Shown piece after piece: positions 24,614-38,100 of a stretch of DNA of 64,000 nt. The notes under the pieces were generated by a model, which worked only from the letters and a program-made list of their open reading frames with translations, made no database searches and was not told the DNA's origin. Position numbers and translations under genes: made by a program. Every line of letters begins with the position of its first letter. Position 1 is the stretch's first letter. This stretch comes from Pampus argenteus (Eukaryota; Chordata; Actinopteri; Scombriformes; Stromateidae), in assembly GCA_036937835.1 (NCBI GenBank), contig CM072863.1:15550001-15614000 (forward strand), written 5' to 3'.

Positions 24614-24624
24614 GTGTGTGTATG
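24428..24624. repeat. Compound (TG/TA)n microsatellite
   Basis: Mixed TATG, TA and TG units, including a run of TA at about 24571-24596 followed by TG. Open frames here, on both strands, are low-complexity Tyr/Ile/Val/His artefacts. Confidence 0.9.
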
Positions 24625-24676
24625 TATGTTTGCCTTACTGACATACAACAAGAATTGATACATCCCATATGTTTCA

Positions 24677-24701
24677 GTGCATGTGTGTGAGTGTGTGTGT
24701 G

Positions 24702-24746
<45 letters not shown>
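24677..24746. repeat. (GT)n microsatellite
   Basis: About 70 bases of GT repeat with single-base interruptions; lies in the inferred asic1 3' UTR. Confidence 0.9.
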
Positions 24747-24747
<1 letters not shown>

Positions 24748-25202
24748 GATTATGCAAATATATGAGCTGCACCTGATTTAGTTTGAATCATCCATTCATT
24801 TTTCATTTTCACGTGTGCCCACTGAGTCAAAGCATCCTCATTTACCATTCATTCAGTTTCATTTACTCTTGACTGCAGGATGAGGTGACCTTTTTTTTCT
24901 GAGAGTTGATTACTGAAATCTTTGGAGTTTTGTGGGCCTGTTAAAATATTTCTGTATCTGTGTTCTAGTTACAAAAGTCTTATCAAAGCACAATACCGCC
25001 AGTATGTAGAGGTGATGTAAAAGAAAACGTACTATTCTTCTTGATATATTGTCATATTATTAATATTGTATTGATCTGACTGTTTTTGTTTGGGTTTTTT
25101 TTTGGGAGGGGGGGGTTCTTTGTTTTTTGTTGTTTTTCTTTCATATAATGCATATTCAGTATTGCCAGGTAATAGGCTGGTATATTTAGTTATCGAAGCA
25201 TA

Positions 25203-25208
25203 AATAAA
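25203..25208 (+). terminator. Poly(A) signal, proximal, asic1
   Basis: AATAAA about 1.5 kb after the stop codon, in an AT-rich stretch. Confidence 0.45.
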
Positions 25209-26092
25209 ATATAAATATCATTTTGGAAATTCTTATTCTTTGGGGGTTTTAGTCTTATTAGTGAATTTACACTCATAAGCCTTTTTATCCATTGTGCATT
25301 CCAGATACTGTGCAGATGGTTGTTTTTTAATCATGAGTAGCTCTCAGAGAACCTGTTTAAGTATGCTGTGCTTCATCTTGGGCATTTTGCTATCACTGTT
25401 TTCACAAATCAACGTGTTATCTTTAAAGGGTTTGGGGACAGGAGCCAGCATTAAACTAGATGCTGCTTATCTACTTCAGCCGTTCATTTGTGCTGAAGTT
25501 TAACGGCTGCAAGCCACAACATTGGTATTTTTGGTGCTCCATATTACTGAAATGTAATTACAGTTTTAGCTGCTGTATGACAAAAGGATAGATGAGAAAT
25601 ATCCTGCACAGCCAATACAAGTTTTATCAAGATCGTACGTCAGTGAGCAGCCACACATTCAGTAGTGTCTACTATAGATCTGGTGATGCATGACTCTGTG
25701 AATATTAGAGCCCAGTTTTACCCCCTTAAACATGGTCTGCTTGAAATCATGTTTGTCGGTCGACAGTACATCAATCCACTGCTACCGGACATAAGGATTA
25801 TTCCAGGACAAAAATGTACTTTTGCCTTATCACTCTTTCATGATTCCTTTATGTTTAGTGTGAAACCAAACATCAACATTGTTCATCATATGTAAATGTG
25901 CATTAATTTTGTATTATTCAGAAGAGGAACTTTAGCTGGTAACCATGCATCAATATAAATGTTGAGACTCCTGGGATCCAGCTACAACATCTGATGAAGA
26001 TTTTCCAGTTTTGTATATCTGGAATGTGATTTTGCCCCCTGATTGTTTTATTATTTTCTGTTGTACCTGCCAAGAAGACAAATTAATCAAGA

Positions 26093-26098
26093 AATAAA
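26093..26098 (+). terminator. Poly(A) signal, distal, asic1
   Basis: AATAAA followed within 40 bases by a TG/T-rich stretch (TTTGTGTCTTTGTCTG), as expected of a cleavage/polyadenylation site. Confidence 0.55.
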
Positions 26099-26115
26099 AT
26101 ATGATGCTGTTCATT

Positions 26116-28520
26116 TCCTGCTGACATTTGTGTCTTTGTCTGAGTGACATTCTGCGACTCAGAAGACTGAAGGAAGGTCAGAGAATGGAGAATACAGGAG
26201 AGCTGCCTGCCAGTGACAGAAATCCTGCGGAAGACACTTTATGCATCCTGATAAGGCTTTCAGGGCAAAGTGGGGGGGGGGGGGGGGTCTATACCAGCGG
26301 GAGTTCAGACAAACTGGAAATTTTTCCAAAAATGTTGGATTAGTGAGGATTTCCTGCCATCCTGTGGTTTATAATTGTTCGGTTTCACATGTTAGCAGGT
26401 CCAGAAATCCTGACAACCCTGTTTCTCCTCTGAATGAGGTTAAATCATTTTGTGCCCTCATTCAGCGCCTGATGAAAGATAAGAAATAACTGCTCCCTCC
26501 TTGCTTTCACTTTGTTGGTTGACACAGAGCCAATCTTTGGACAGTATTAGAGGGAGATGCTCCTGAATCTTTTCTAAACTGCCTGACCTTCTTAAACGGC
26601 TGTTACACCCTCAGCTAATCACCCCAGACACTTGGATGTGATTCAGAATCGTGAACCGAGGGAGCTGTTCGCATGCAGACAACCTCTGATTTTTGTTGTT
26701 ATTATTTAATGAGACTTTTTGTGTTCATGTATTCTCCCACATCTGTGACTTTAATCATGCTCTTTGCTGCACCCTCACTCAAAATCTTTTTTTGGCATGC
26801 AAGCAGCATAAGTGCACCAGACGTTCATGTTCATGTTCAAGAGGATGAATTCTGACCTTGACGATTCACTGTTTTGTTTTTGTTTTTTGTTTTTGTTTTT
26901 TTGCAGCATGACATCCATAGTTTTGAGTGAAATGTATAAAAAAACAATTGGATAGATTGCCATGAAATGTTGTACACACATTCATGTCCCCCTCAGGGTG
27001 GATTTTAATAACTTTGGTCAAAGTAGTTTGTTTTTTGGTGCTGTTATCAAATGTTAATATGGTGAATATGCCAAAAATTGCACCTTCTTCACATAATCAT
27101 GTTATCTTTGTCAATGTGTGCATACAGGCTTAAAGCTGCTAACATGCTTGTAGAGCTTTAGTCTTGTTGAATCAGGTGTAATTTTCTGCTAATCCTATTA
27201 TCACATCTTATTATCTACATACACAAGGAGAATTACATTCCTATTGTACAATTCCTTAATGTAATGTGCCGTGTTTTGTAATTTCCAATAACTAAATGAA
27301 CACACATTAGAGCACCTAAGTCCATATGAAATTAATTTTTAAAGCAGAATTGGCACTCCAGCTTGTCTCTTGCATCCTCACTGCTGCCAGCATGTCAGAT
27401 GAGTCACGTTTCTGGTATAAATTTATCCTGTCAGATCTCTCAGTGCAATTAGGATGCTCAGCCATTTGTCATAGATAAGGCTGCGGCCTGGCTTCTCCGG
27501 GCTCCACTTTACATTCTGCTCATTAAGAGGATTAATAATCACAGTGAAGTTTCTACAGTACAATACAAACAGATGGGCTGCCATGTTTTCTACTGTTGTA
27601 GCTTCATACTAATTGGGGAGCGTAACAACATCAAAGTTTTGGAAACAAGAGCATGTTTGATTTTGTGGCTGACTAACAGGACCCCAACTGCTCCGCTCTT
27701 TCTTGTTGTGTACTTGTTAATACAGAAACCACTTTGAGATTCAACATCCTCTCTCCAGATGGAGCGTAATAATGATATGCATTCAAAGAAGGTCATGTAA
27801 AACTGTTTCCATTCAAAGACCATTTAATCATGGAGGTGCTGCAGCTATAATTTAAAATAACCTAAAAACTAGGAAGAAGGTGATTTAGCCTATTAATTTA
27901 TGACACATGCTAACACGCTTCTTTTTGTGATAACCAAATGTCTGGCAGCTGAGATTTAGTAGATATACTTGTGACTTGACATTAAAGTTATCCTTTAGTA
28001 AACCAAAGGAGAATAAAAAGTCCAAATACAGAGAGAATATCCTTTCTCCTTTCAGATGCTGGTTTTATGTGAATGTGTGTGTTATTTAGGCCACTGCGTT
28101 AATTGTTACGATTGTACAGGTTTAATGTTAACTTACAAAAACAGTTTTGTTTCATTATTTCTCATATATATCTAATGAAAAGTACACACTGCTTCCACTT
28201 TTTTCTGTGAGATGTTCTGATGGTGTTTGGTTTGGGTTGTAATCCAGTTTGCAGTCTATGATGAGACATGAGGCTGAGTGATATTGTGAAATAAAAGTTA
28301 ACCTTCTTGTTACTCCTGTGACAAACCCAGACAGGGATGTTTGGTTTGGCTTTGCTGCATATCTAGTAAAGAGTATAAAACATGTGAGTTTGTGTCTGTA
28401 AAGTACGGTGTGCATGTGTAAATTAAAATGATTTAGTTAGTGTTATGTAGGACCTTTTCCAATAATCTAGGACCAATTTCTCCATCATTTTCTTTTTAAC
28501 GGGACATATTTTATTGAAAT
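26116..28520. other. Intergenic region between asic1 and smarcd1
   Basis: About 2.4 kb. Holds a 16-base G run at 26272-26287 and a teleost repeat at 26890-27165. No other gene or RNA is supported. Confidence 0.6.
26890..27165. repeat. Teleost interspersed repeat (GGATAGATTGCCATGAAAT type)
   Basis: Includes ATTGCCATGAAATGTTGTAC, ACACATTCATGTCCCCCTCA, AATAACTTTGGT and a later TGCTAACATGCTTGTAGAGC, the fixed order of a very common percomorph repeat known to me from memory. AT-rich and non-coding. Confidence 0.6.
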
Positions 28521-28523
28521 TAC

Positions 28524-28532
28524 TATATAAAA
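28524..28532 (+). promoter_or_regulatory. Possible TATA box of smarcd1
   Basis: TATATAAAA, about 30 bases before a sharp change from AT-rich to GC-rich sequence at 28562, which would put a transcription start near 28555. Inferred only. Confidence 0.35.
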
Positions 28533-28561
28533 AACACATATTCTGTAATTACTGTTTTTAG

Positions 28562-29130
28562 ATGCAGTACCCCAAACGCACCGCGGTGTGGCACCATGAA
28601 CACCGTCCAAATCGCAGTTCTTGCTCTCGCGGTAGCTCCGTGCCTCCACCGGCGGCGACATTCAGAAAGGAGATGGCGGCCAGAGGGGGGTTTCAGACGG
28701 CTCCAACTGGAGGTGGTGGAGGAGCAATGGGACCTGGACCTCCGGTACCGGGTGCAGGACCAGGCATGGTCCCCGGGACTCCCTCGGGGAGGATGGGACC
28801 CTCGTCCGCTGCACAGAACCACATGTACCGCTCCCCGATGCCTGGGCCCGGTTACCCGGTGAGATATCGCTCCGTCTTTTAGCCTGTCCGCTAGAACAAA
28901 GCCTCTCACCCCTGCTTTGTCACTGGCGGCTAACGTTAACTATCGGGCCACGGCTTATATTACCTAGCAGTTCTGCCGGAAAGTGGCTTCAGATACGGTT
29001 TAACCGGCCACTTTAACCGACTATCGGAGTTTGTTTGTTGTTTGAATCTGTTAAACCTCCCGCCCATTTACATTTAGCTACGTTAGTTACCGTAGCCAGT
29101 TAGCTTAACGTTAGCCTGCTAACGCCGCTA
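28562..29130 (+). promoter_or_regulatory. GC/CpG-rich 5' region of smarcd1
   Basis: GC- and CpG-rich from 28562 through exon 1 and into the start of intron 1. From about 28930 to 29130 the sequence carries many copies of GTTAGC, GCTAAC and AACGTTA-like words, a pattern common near fish gene starts. It marks the promoter-proximal region, not a defined factor site. Confidence 0.45.
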
Positions 29131-32100
29131 GTTAACTGGTAACTTCGCTTATTTTAGTAGCTGAAATAAAGTTATGGAGACTTCGAGTATTTCACACAAC
29201 GATGTAAAGTTAAACAAATACTCTTTAATGTTTAACGTTGGGATAGTTCAAGCTTTATAAAATAGTTGGCTAATAGTTAACGCTCATCGTCCGCTAATGA
29301 ATGAATCGACTGCAGCTAATGTTGCAAATTCCTAAATGTAAAAACGTGATTACAGGAGGGGTTCAAACTAGCAGCAGACTGGTGTTTGTGTGTTTATAGT
29401 GGATAAAGTGCTGTTTGTTGTTAGTCAGTTTGTGGTTTCCAGCTTGTTGAGGTCAAATCTGTCCAGTTTTGGTAAAGTTACCATCACCTGACTGTGAAAG
29501 CTGCTTGCAACAACAGATGTGGGAGTTAAATGACCTGCTTGGTTGCTCAAAATGTTCATTTTTGTTTTGCACTTTTCAAACATTCTCTGTGCAAGAAACG
29601 TGTTGTAGTCCCATATTTAAACCTACATCTGCTGATAGTTTTAGATTTGGGGGACAAAGTTAAGTTATCAGGGTTTTATTGGTTGGTTATTGAGGTACAT
29701 CAAAGTGTACCGTTTTTCTGTTGTGAGAATTAGGCTTTCATCAGTCCTTTTAAAGACTAGCTTCACCCTTTAATTTGGCATTGTGTGTCCCTCCAGGTAA
29801 TGTTGTGTTGATGAACTTACACATTTGGAGATAGCAGTAAATGTTCAGCTCTACACAGTGTAGTATTGCACCTCAAACATGCAAACCTGTTAGTTTTTCA
29901 AGATTTGTCACACTGCTCCTATAACTAGGACTACAATTAATATGTTTCATTATCAGTGAATCAGCTATTTGTTTTCTTGCTTAACCGTTTAGCCAATAAA
30001 ATGTCAGGAAACGGTGAGAAATGCTCATCTCTACATCTTAAAGGCAGCCCATAGTGAGGTCTTCAGATTGCTTGTTTTGTCCAAAACACAAATATATTGT
30101 TAAATGTAAACTGAAAAGTAATTTCTTACTAGTCCACAGCAGTTGAAAGTGTTGGCTGCTTAGCTACAGGAAACCTGAATTACAGATCATTGAAAGGATG
30201 TCTAATCTTTATTTCTTCACTGTCCTTGACTGCTTTCTCTCACACAAGCTGCAGAACCTCAGTTGTTCTCAGTAAACCAATACACTGGTTGTATGTATAG
30301 CGCAAAGAGCACTAAATGATCGACATGCAGTCCCTTTCTGCCCACACTGCACTGTGTGAAAAAGGCAGAGCACGTTAATACAGGCTGTATTGTTGAGTTG
30401 TCGATGTCCGTCACTCTTTCTCCCATCATCCCTTCACTGTAGGCTCAGGGAAGAGTTTGTTTTGCCTTCATATCTTTCTTTTGTTGGACTGGATGCTGGA
30501 AGGAAAACTGCAATCAGTGATTTGTCTGCTGGTCTCACCTGCTGCACTCATGTTGTCAGATACAAGAAGTCGCCTGTTTGATTTCTTAGTGCATGGTTTG
30601 GTGAGTTGGCAACAGCTGGCGTGCAAGTTGCTGTGTTTGTTTTGTAGGACCAGGCAAATAGTGCACATTATCAGCATTTTTTTTTCTGGTACTTGTGTCT
30701 TAATGCAAAAATAAGTTTTACTTAGAATTAATGTATTTACATCAGGCAATTTGCAGCTAATGCATAGCTGCATTATATGTTGACATTTCTGCACTGGCCG
30801 CGTCCACATGGACTCATGAAAATCACTACATAGTAGGTTTGTTGCACTCAATGACCTTGGTGATACATGTATTTACTAAATTTAAGATGCTTTTGGTGTT
30901 TTTTCATTCTTGCAGATGCAAAACAATTCTTGAATCCAGACAGTAACATTAACATTGATACATCCCTTGGTTCACCAATTTAAACCATAAATTGGCTTAC
31001 CTGATCATCAGTATCTGTTAAAGGCATTGTGCTCTACAGATGTGACTAAATTTAAATCAGTTTGCTTCATCTGAAGACTTTACGTCTGAGGTGATTCACA
31101 TCTGATGTGTAGCTTTATTAATACAATAGGTTTTCAGTGCAGCATTAATTGAGCGGTAGCGTGCTTCAGTTCAGAAAAATAAAGGTATCTTAAAGATGAT
31201 GATGATGATGATGATATGGGTCAATGTTTTCATTTTGCATTAGTATATTTGATTTATTTCATATTGATCAATTTATCATTGTATTATTAGTCCTCTATAG
31301 GTGGCGCACAAATGACTGTGATTGGAAGCCAGGGATTGTGTTCAAGTTACCTTCTTCATGTTATTCATGCATCTGCTTGGGGATTGAATTTAATAATTTA
31401 CAAATTAGATCTGTATGTTAAGTGCAGCAACTGTTTGAGCTGATCCTTGAACAGAAACAAGACCTTCTGCTTAATAAACTACTGTTTATAAAAATATAAA
31501 CAAAATTGTAAGGCAGCGCACAAACTACTGTACTTTGAATAAACCTGGGAATGGAAATGGTATTAACTAGCATGTGTGCTGAAATATCTCTGTACTCCAG
31601 CCTCGAGGGCTGTGAAGTGACAAAAATAGAAAACAACTGCCAGGCAAGTTTTTTTTTCTCCTGTGATGATTTTCTCCTATCTTTTCTATGCAGCGACCGG
31701 GCATGCCTCCATCCAGCCGTATGACCCCACAGGGACCAGCTATGGGCCCCCCAGGATATGGCAACAGCCCCGTGTCTCGCCCTGGGATGCCTGGCGTGAT
31801 GGACCCATCTCGCAAGAGACCCGCCCCACAACAGATTCAGCAGGTTCAGCAGCAGAACCGCAACCAGCAGTAAGTCTTCCCCCAACCAGCAGGGCTGCTT
31901 CACGTCAAACAGAAGATCAATATTTAGAGCTAAACTAAAGTTATGTCCTTTGTTATATATATATATTGTGATCAGAGGTCTGCATTAGCCAAAACAATGT
32001 CTCATATTGGAAATGTTGTATTTTCAATTCCACAGACAAAATAAATTCATGGCCATTTTAACATAAAGAAATGACCAGGTTTTACAAAGAATAGTGGAAT

Positions 32101-35100
32101 TAACTGAAAATAAGCCTCATCTAATATCTTCAGCTTGGTTCAGTGAGAACTAAATGTGAATATTTAGTTTGACATGTGAAGTCAGTTTACATAACAAATT
32201 ACGTAGGTGAAAAAACACCAAGCAATATTTCGGAAAAGCAATTTTATTATGTTATTGACATTTATATTTTAAAGACAATGCATGTTTGAGCCCTAACTGC
32301 CTGTGATATTTTCTGACATAAAATTTCATCCTGTGCTCATCCTCCTTAATTTGATGATGATGCTCGCTGCCCGAGTTAAAGCAATTAACTTGTACCTGAA
32401 ATATTTGCCATTTTAGATCAGGACTGACTCATTGAGATTGTGTTAACGCAGTATTGCTCTTTTGTGTGTCCCTGAGTTTGCGTGTGTTCGAGGTATTACA
32501 TATAATCCAAAATATAAAGACTCAACACTTTAACTGGCTTTTTTCTCTCTTTATGAAAACGCATAAAGCTGCTCTGTCTCACACCTCAATCTTATCTTGT
32601 TTTCATAATTTGTTTTTACAGCACAAAGAAGAAGAAGATGGCTGATAAAATTCTACCTCAGAGGGTGAGTATTAATCAAACAATGGTACAAGGAAATTCA
32701 TTCTTTATTTCTGTCCTTGAAGTAGGAGAGTTTGCATTTGCTCGTCCAGTTGAATTTTTATTCAGCTGCCTCTTAACAAGGAAAGTTTGGTCTTTAAACG
32801 AACATGTTTCAACTGGACTAATGCGGTGCATGTTCGAAACGGACCAACTGCTTATTACAGCTTGCAGCTTTCTCGAGAACCGCATCACACATTCGCGTGT
32901 GTGCGTGTTTAAATGTATCAACTGACAAACATGACATCTGGGGACATCGTGATTTAGATGTCTGTGTTTCATATGGTGCATTCACAAGGGCAAAATCTAT
33001 ATTTTACCTGAATTCGCAGATAATATCACTCCGGATATGGCAAACTTTTCTTGACCTAAATACATAAATGTGTATGAAACCGAGAAGGATGATGGAAACA
33101 GGACAGCATGAGGCAGAACGACTGTTTCCTGCTCTGTGCTCTCAGCTCCAGTTTTAAATACAGCGACGTTGGTTAAACATCTGTATAAACATACTTCAGC
33201 AGCGACATGAGAGCCGCTCTGTCCTGCCATGAAGCCCTGCCCCGCTGCTGTACAGAGCATTGTTCGTTTGTTCATCAAAGTTTAACATTGAACAAGTCGC
33301 ATGTCCAAATTTCACCATATTCGATGCTGTGTGTCCTTGGGTCCCCAGCAACACATCCACCAAGTGTGAAGTAGATTGGATGAAAGGTTCTCAAGATACA
33401 GACAATTAGATGGGTTACGACTGAATGTAAACACAAAAAGATTCTTATGTTATTCTTGTACAGAGTGTGGTGGTCAGAAAAAAAATTTCTTCTACGTAGA
33501 TCCTCTACTCTCCATTAATTTAATTTTGCACTTCTTTCTCACATCAAATACAGTATTATAGTAACCTTTTATTTTTGACTGTATTTTCATTATAACTATG
33601 GCTGTGTATTAGCAGGAATCTGTGAGGTCAAAGAAAGAAATTACTAAAGTCCTCAAACATGAATAAAATGTGTCTCATTGAATCCACAGCAGTCTCAGAT
33701 TTCCAGTCATATCCATATCATGCAATTCTGAGACTGTTTAGGAACCACAGTATGCAGAAATATTCAAATACACCACTTTTAGATTAGGCGCACATAACAC
33801 ATTTATACTGCATACAAAACAACCTTCCTTTTGCAAAACAATGCATGGGATTAGCATAAAGTGGGCCTGTCTGTAAAGGAGAGACTTATGGGTACCCACA
33901 GAACCCATTTTTATTCAAATATCTTGATGTGGGAGGTCAAGGGTCGCTTTTTGAAAATGGCCATGTTGGTTTTTTCCCCCTTGCCAAAATTTATCCTGAC
34001 TTTGGAGCTGCTTGCTGACAATGTTTTACGTTTTATATAGGGAGAGAATATATAAAAATGATATGAAGTGCAGTGTATGGAGGTATGGTCACTAACCATG
34101 TGTTCCCCTGAGTGTACATTGTTCAACTTGTTGTATGTTACACCAATGGTCATCACTGTATCCTTTGTGCTGTCCCAGATCAGGGAACTGGTCCCAGAGT
34201 CTCAGGCTTACATGGATCTTCTGGCTTTTGAGAGGAAGCTGGACCAGACCATCATGCGCAAGAGGCTGGATATTCAGGAGGCCCTCAAGAGGCCCATTAA
34301 GGTTTGTTTGTTAGTTTTCACTCCTGTACCCTCTAAATAATTCATTTTAAAGTTGTCGATTTTGGGATCTGAATTTGCTCATCTGTGCTCATCATCACGG
34401 TAAATAGAAAGTCTGTGTTGAGTGATGGATAACATTTGAATATGAAGTTCTTTTTGACTGACTGTGTTTAGCAAAAGAGAAAGCTCCGGATCTTTATATC
34501 CAACACCTTTAACCCTGCAAAGCCTGATGCTGAGGATGGAGAGGGCACAGTTGCATCGTGGGAGCTACGTGTTGAGGGGCGTCTGCTGGAAGATGTAAGA
34601 TTCAATATAGAAATATATTGGTTTAAGTTCATAGTGATATGATTGTTTCCTGTTTATTTATTGCTGCCTGTGTAAGATGACATAAAGCTTTTGGAGAGGA
34701 GCATTTTGGCTTTACTATGAAATACAAAATAGTTCAACTAGAAACCATGTAGACAGTGCTGCACATAGTCTACATTTGCCATTTTAATAATTGAAAATAT
34801 TTTGAAACTTTGGAATCAAGATCCAGATCTTTATTAAATAAACATTTTTTCTGATTTTTGAAGGAATATTAGAATATTGTGTGTCTGTCCATAGAAAAGG
34901 TAACAATAAAAGTTTTACGTTGCAACTAAATCGGTTTTGCAGGTCTTGTGTCTGGCCTAAAAATACACATTGTATTATCTTTCATCGTCAGAAATTGTTT
35001 GTATGCGCATCTCTGATAAAAAGTAATGGTTTTCTTTTCAGACGGCTGTATCCAAGTACGAAGCCACTAAACAGAAAAGGAAGTTCTCCTCTTTCTTCAA

Positions 35101-38100
35101 GTCCCTGGTCATTGAGTTGGACAAGGACCTGTATGGTCCAGATAATCACCTTGTGGAAGTAAGATCACTTATTTTACGTATTTAAATTGATCCATCCATC
35201 ACTGTTATTTTTGTCTTGTCTTCTATTCTTTTGTATGGTTTTGTGCATCATAACACATCTTTCAGTATTAAAAATGTAATTTGTCTATCCGGCTATTACT
35301 ACTCTCCTGGTAATTTAGTGATTTAACAATGTGTGTGTTACTGCAATAATTATAAATTATAATAATTAAAAAATGTTGCCATAGACAAGTGAAGAATGTC
35401 AGTTTTATATTGATAAACCTGTTATTTAAATGTATCTTCATGATTTTAGTGGCATAGGACCGCCACCACCCAGGAGACTGATGGTTTCCAGGTGAAGCGG
35501 CCAGGTGACGTGGGAGTCCGCTGCACTGTCCTCCTCATGCTTGACTACCAGGTAATTCACAACTGCTGTATTTTAGCAGTCAACTACACCCAAAAAGTAG
35601 ACTAGTTGGGGTAACGGTGATCAACAATGACTATTCTGTGATTAAATTGGCTCTTCATTTCTGTCCTTATTTTTCCATGTACCATACAGCCTCCTCAGTT
35701 CAAGCTGGACCCTCGGCTGGCTCGTATGCTAGGTATCCACACCCAGACCAGGCCTGTCATCATTCAGGCTCTGTGGCAATATGTCAAGACCCACAAGCTC
35801 CAAGACCCCCATGAGCGCGAGTTCATCAACTGTGACAAATACCTGCAGCAGGTCAGTGGAGACTTTCTTGTAGCATGCCTAACATGAAAATTTAAATCAA
35901 ATTGTGGTAGATTTTGTTACTTTATAATGCACAAAAAGTTGTCCTGATTAATTCCTGCTTTTTCTGGGTCACTGAGTGTTGTCCCAGTGATTTATTTTTC
36001 TACTGTGCCAAGATAAACGGATGATAATGATGGATTTTCTACAATGTTAATATATACATAAATTTGCTGGTAATTTTGACGTTTCTTAAATATGTGGCTT
36101 GAAATGTGGAAAATATAGAGACGAGACATGAACTTAAAAGCTCTGTTTAGCATTTTAATTCTTTCATCCCTACAGTCAGTAAAATGAGAGGTCACAACAC
36201 AGCTTAAGACAAAGGGTGGAAAAGGACAGAGCGGATTATAGCAAATGTTGACACAGACAAAAAATAACTAAAAATAACCCTAACATGAGAGGCCGAGCTG
36301 AAGAGGAAAAACATGATGGTCATCTGCACAGAAGGTCAGATTATTAGCGATCAGTAAATGTGTAATTTATCTACAATATTTGTTTAAAACACACAAGCAT
36401 ACACAAATGAGCCAAAAGAAAATAACTCTCAATGTGAGCATTAACCTGCCCCTGCAGATAAAAAAAAAGCATTTTGTCGATATATATTATATTGACGTTA
36501 ATTAATGTGTGCTGTTGCTGAGATACTATATAAATTATTTCATATAGAAAACTTTCTCCTAAAACTTCTTCAAGATGTTGTTGTCAGCTCTACGTTTGGA
36601 TATATTTGGTGCACACGTTTAGCGAAATCTGTAGAGGCCTGTAGAGTGTATTCCATGTAAGCAGCTCTAATTAGATTTCAATGCATCAAATGTGAGGGTC
36701 CTCACAGGTAGTGATGAACCTAAAGCTTACCCGCTTCACAGAGCTTTAAAGCAAATGTCAACTGATTGTTTAGTGTGCGGCCTGCAACTTAACTGTTCTT
36801 GGTTCACTCTCAACGCTCTCATAGTGTCATTTTCATTCACTTTCATCTAATTTAAGGCTGCACAAGTTTGCAGCTGTAAAAGCTTCAAAAACGCTTTGGC
36901 TGGTGAACATAGTCAGTCATTTAGCTGCAAAAGAAACGGATAGTTCCCTCAGGACATTGGTACAGACCAACAACAAATGAGTGAATATTGGATGAGTATT
37001 AGATAGGTGCCCAGAATGCTTATGCTAATGCTCTTGTGTTAGCATTTTAGCCTTAAGCAGTTGTTTAATAACAAGTTTGCCACTACTGTGTTCACAACTT
37101 GTTACTGCTGCCTCCAATTGGCCAAAAAGGTTTAATTACATCCCGGGTTTAATTACGTCCTGCCACCAAATTTTGTGTGCAAATAGTACTTGCTGCAATA
37201 CATTTGAGCTGACTTGATTTTGCAGATCTTTGAGACTCAGCGAATGAAGTTCTCCGAGATCCCGCAGCGCTTGCATGCACTCTTGATGCCCCCTGAGCCC
37301 ATCATCATCAACCATGTGATCAGGTAACTTCACTGAGATGACAACAACACTGTCTTCACCCACAAAATGTCTCAAAGTTGTGTTTTAAAAATAATCTTTC
37401 CACAAAGTTCTTGGACTGTGAGGGTTGAGTAATTTGAGATTTGGTTGTTCTGCATTTTATTTTTGTCACCTGTTGCCATGGTGCTGTGTGACCACACACT
37501 ATCAAAACTACATGTACTGTACATAATGTATTCTTCCAACAGTGTGGACCCCAATGACCAAAAGAAGACTGCTTGCTATGACATCGACGTGGAGGTGGAT
37601 GACACATTGAAGACTCAGATGAATTCCTTCCTGCTCTCCACAGCCAGTCAGCAGGAAATAGCCGGGCTGGACAACAAGGTACTGATCCCGGCCCACCAGC
37701 AGGATGTTACTGGGTTTTTTGTTTTAGTATTGTAGATGGACACATTCCTTGTCTGTGTGGTTGTTCACAGTGGGTGTCGTGTTTCCTGTTTCCCGCAGTT
37801 TTTCTCTTTTTTTGTGGGGTTTTGATCTATTGCACCATTAAATTGCTCCATGTTGTAAAACAACTCTCGCTCTCATACTTGAAAGGAGGTGTTTTTGTTT
37901 TTTTTCCAAGCACATGAAATAGCACTTGATTATTTTTCTGCAGTTGTCTCTAAATGGTTCATGTGACAAACTTCCATCTGATGTTAAGGCCATTTTAAAC
38001 ACAGTCGATTTAAGTCTAATGTGAAGAGCTGTATTTTTTTCATTGAATCATTGTTCCGTTGAGAGAACCTTGTTTTTCCCCTATTTTTGTGAGCAATTTC

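Larger units (their letters stand above)
23686..26115 (+). other. asic1 3' UTR (inferred)
   Basis: No gene is seen after the TGA at 23683-23685. Two AATAAA signals, at 25203-25208 and 26093-26098, suggest alternative 3' ends of about 1.5 and 2.4 kb. The stretch contains TA/TG microsatellites at 24428-24746. Extent is inferred from the poly(A) signals only. Confidence 0.55.

Noticed and set aside
24372..24690. Tyr/Ile/His-rich open frames on both strands
   Set aside because: Microsatellite translation in the asic1 3' UTR.
28596..28862. 88-codon frame over smarcd1 exon 1
   Set aside because: Out-of-frame shadow of exon 1, crosses the exon 1 donor, no family match.
31418..31903. 161-codon minus-strand frame
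   Set aside because: Antisense shadow of smarcd1 exon 2 and its flank; the sense strand encodes the conserved protein.
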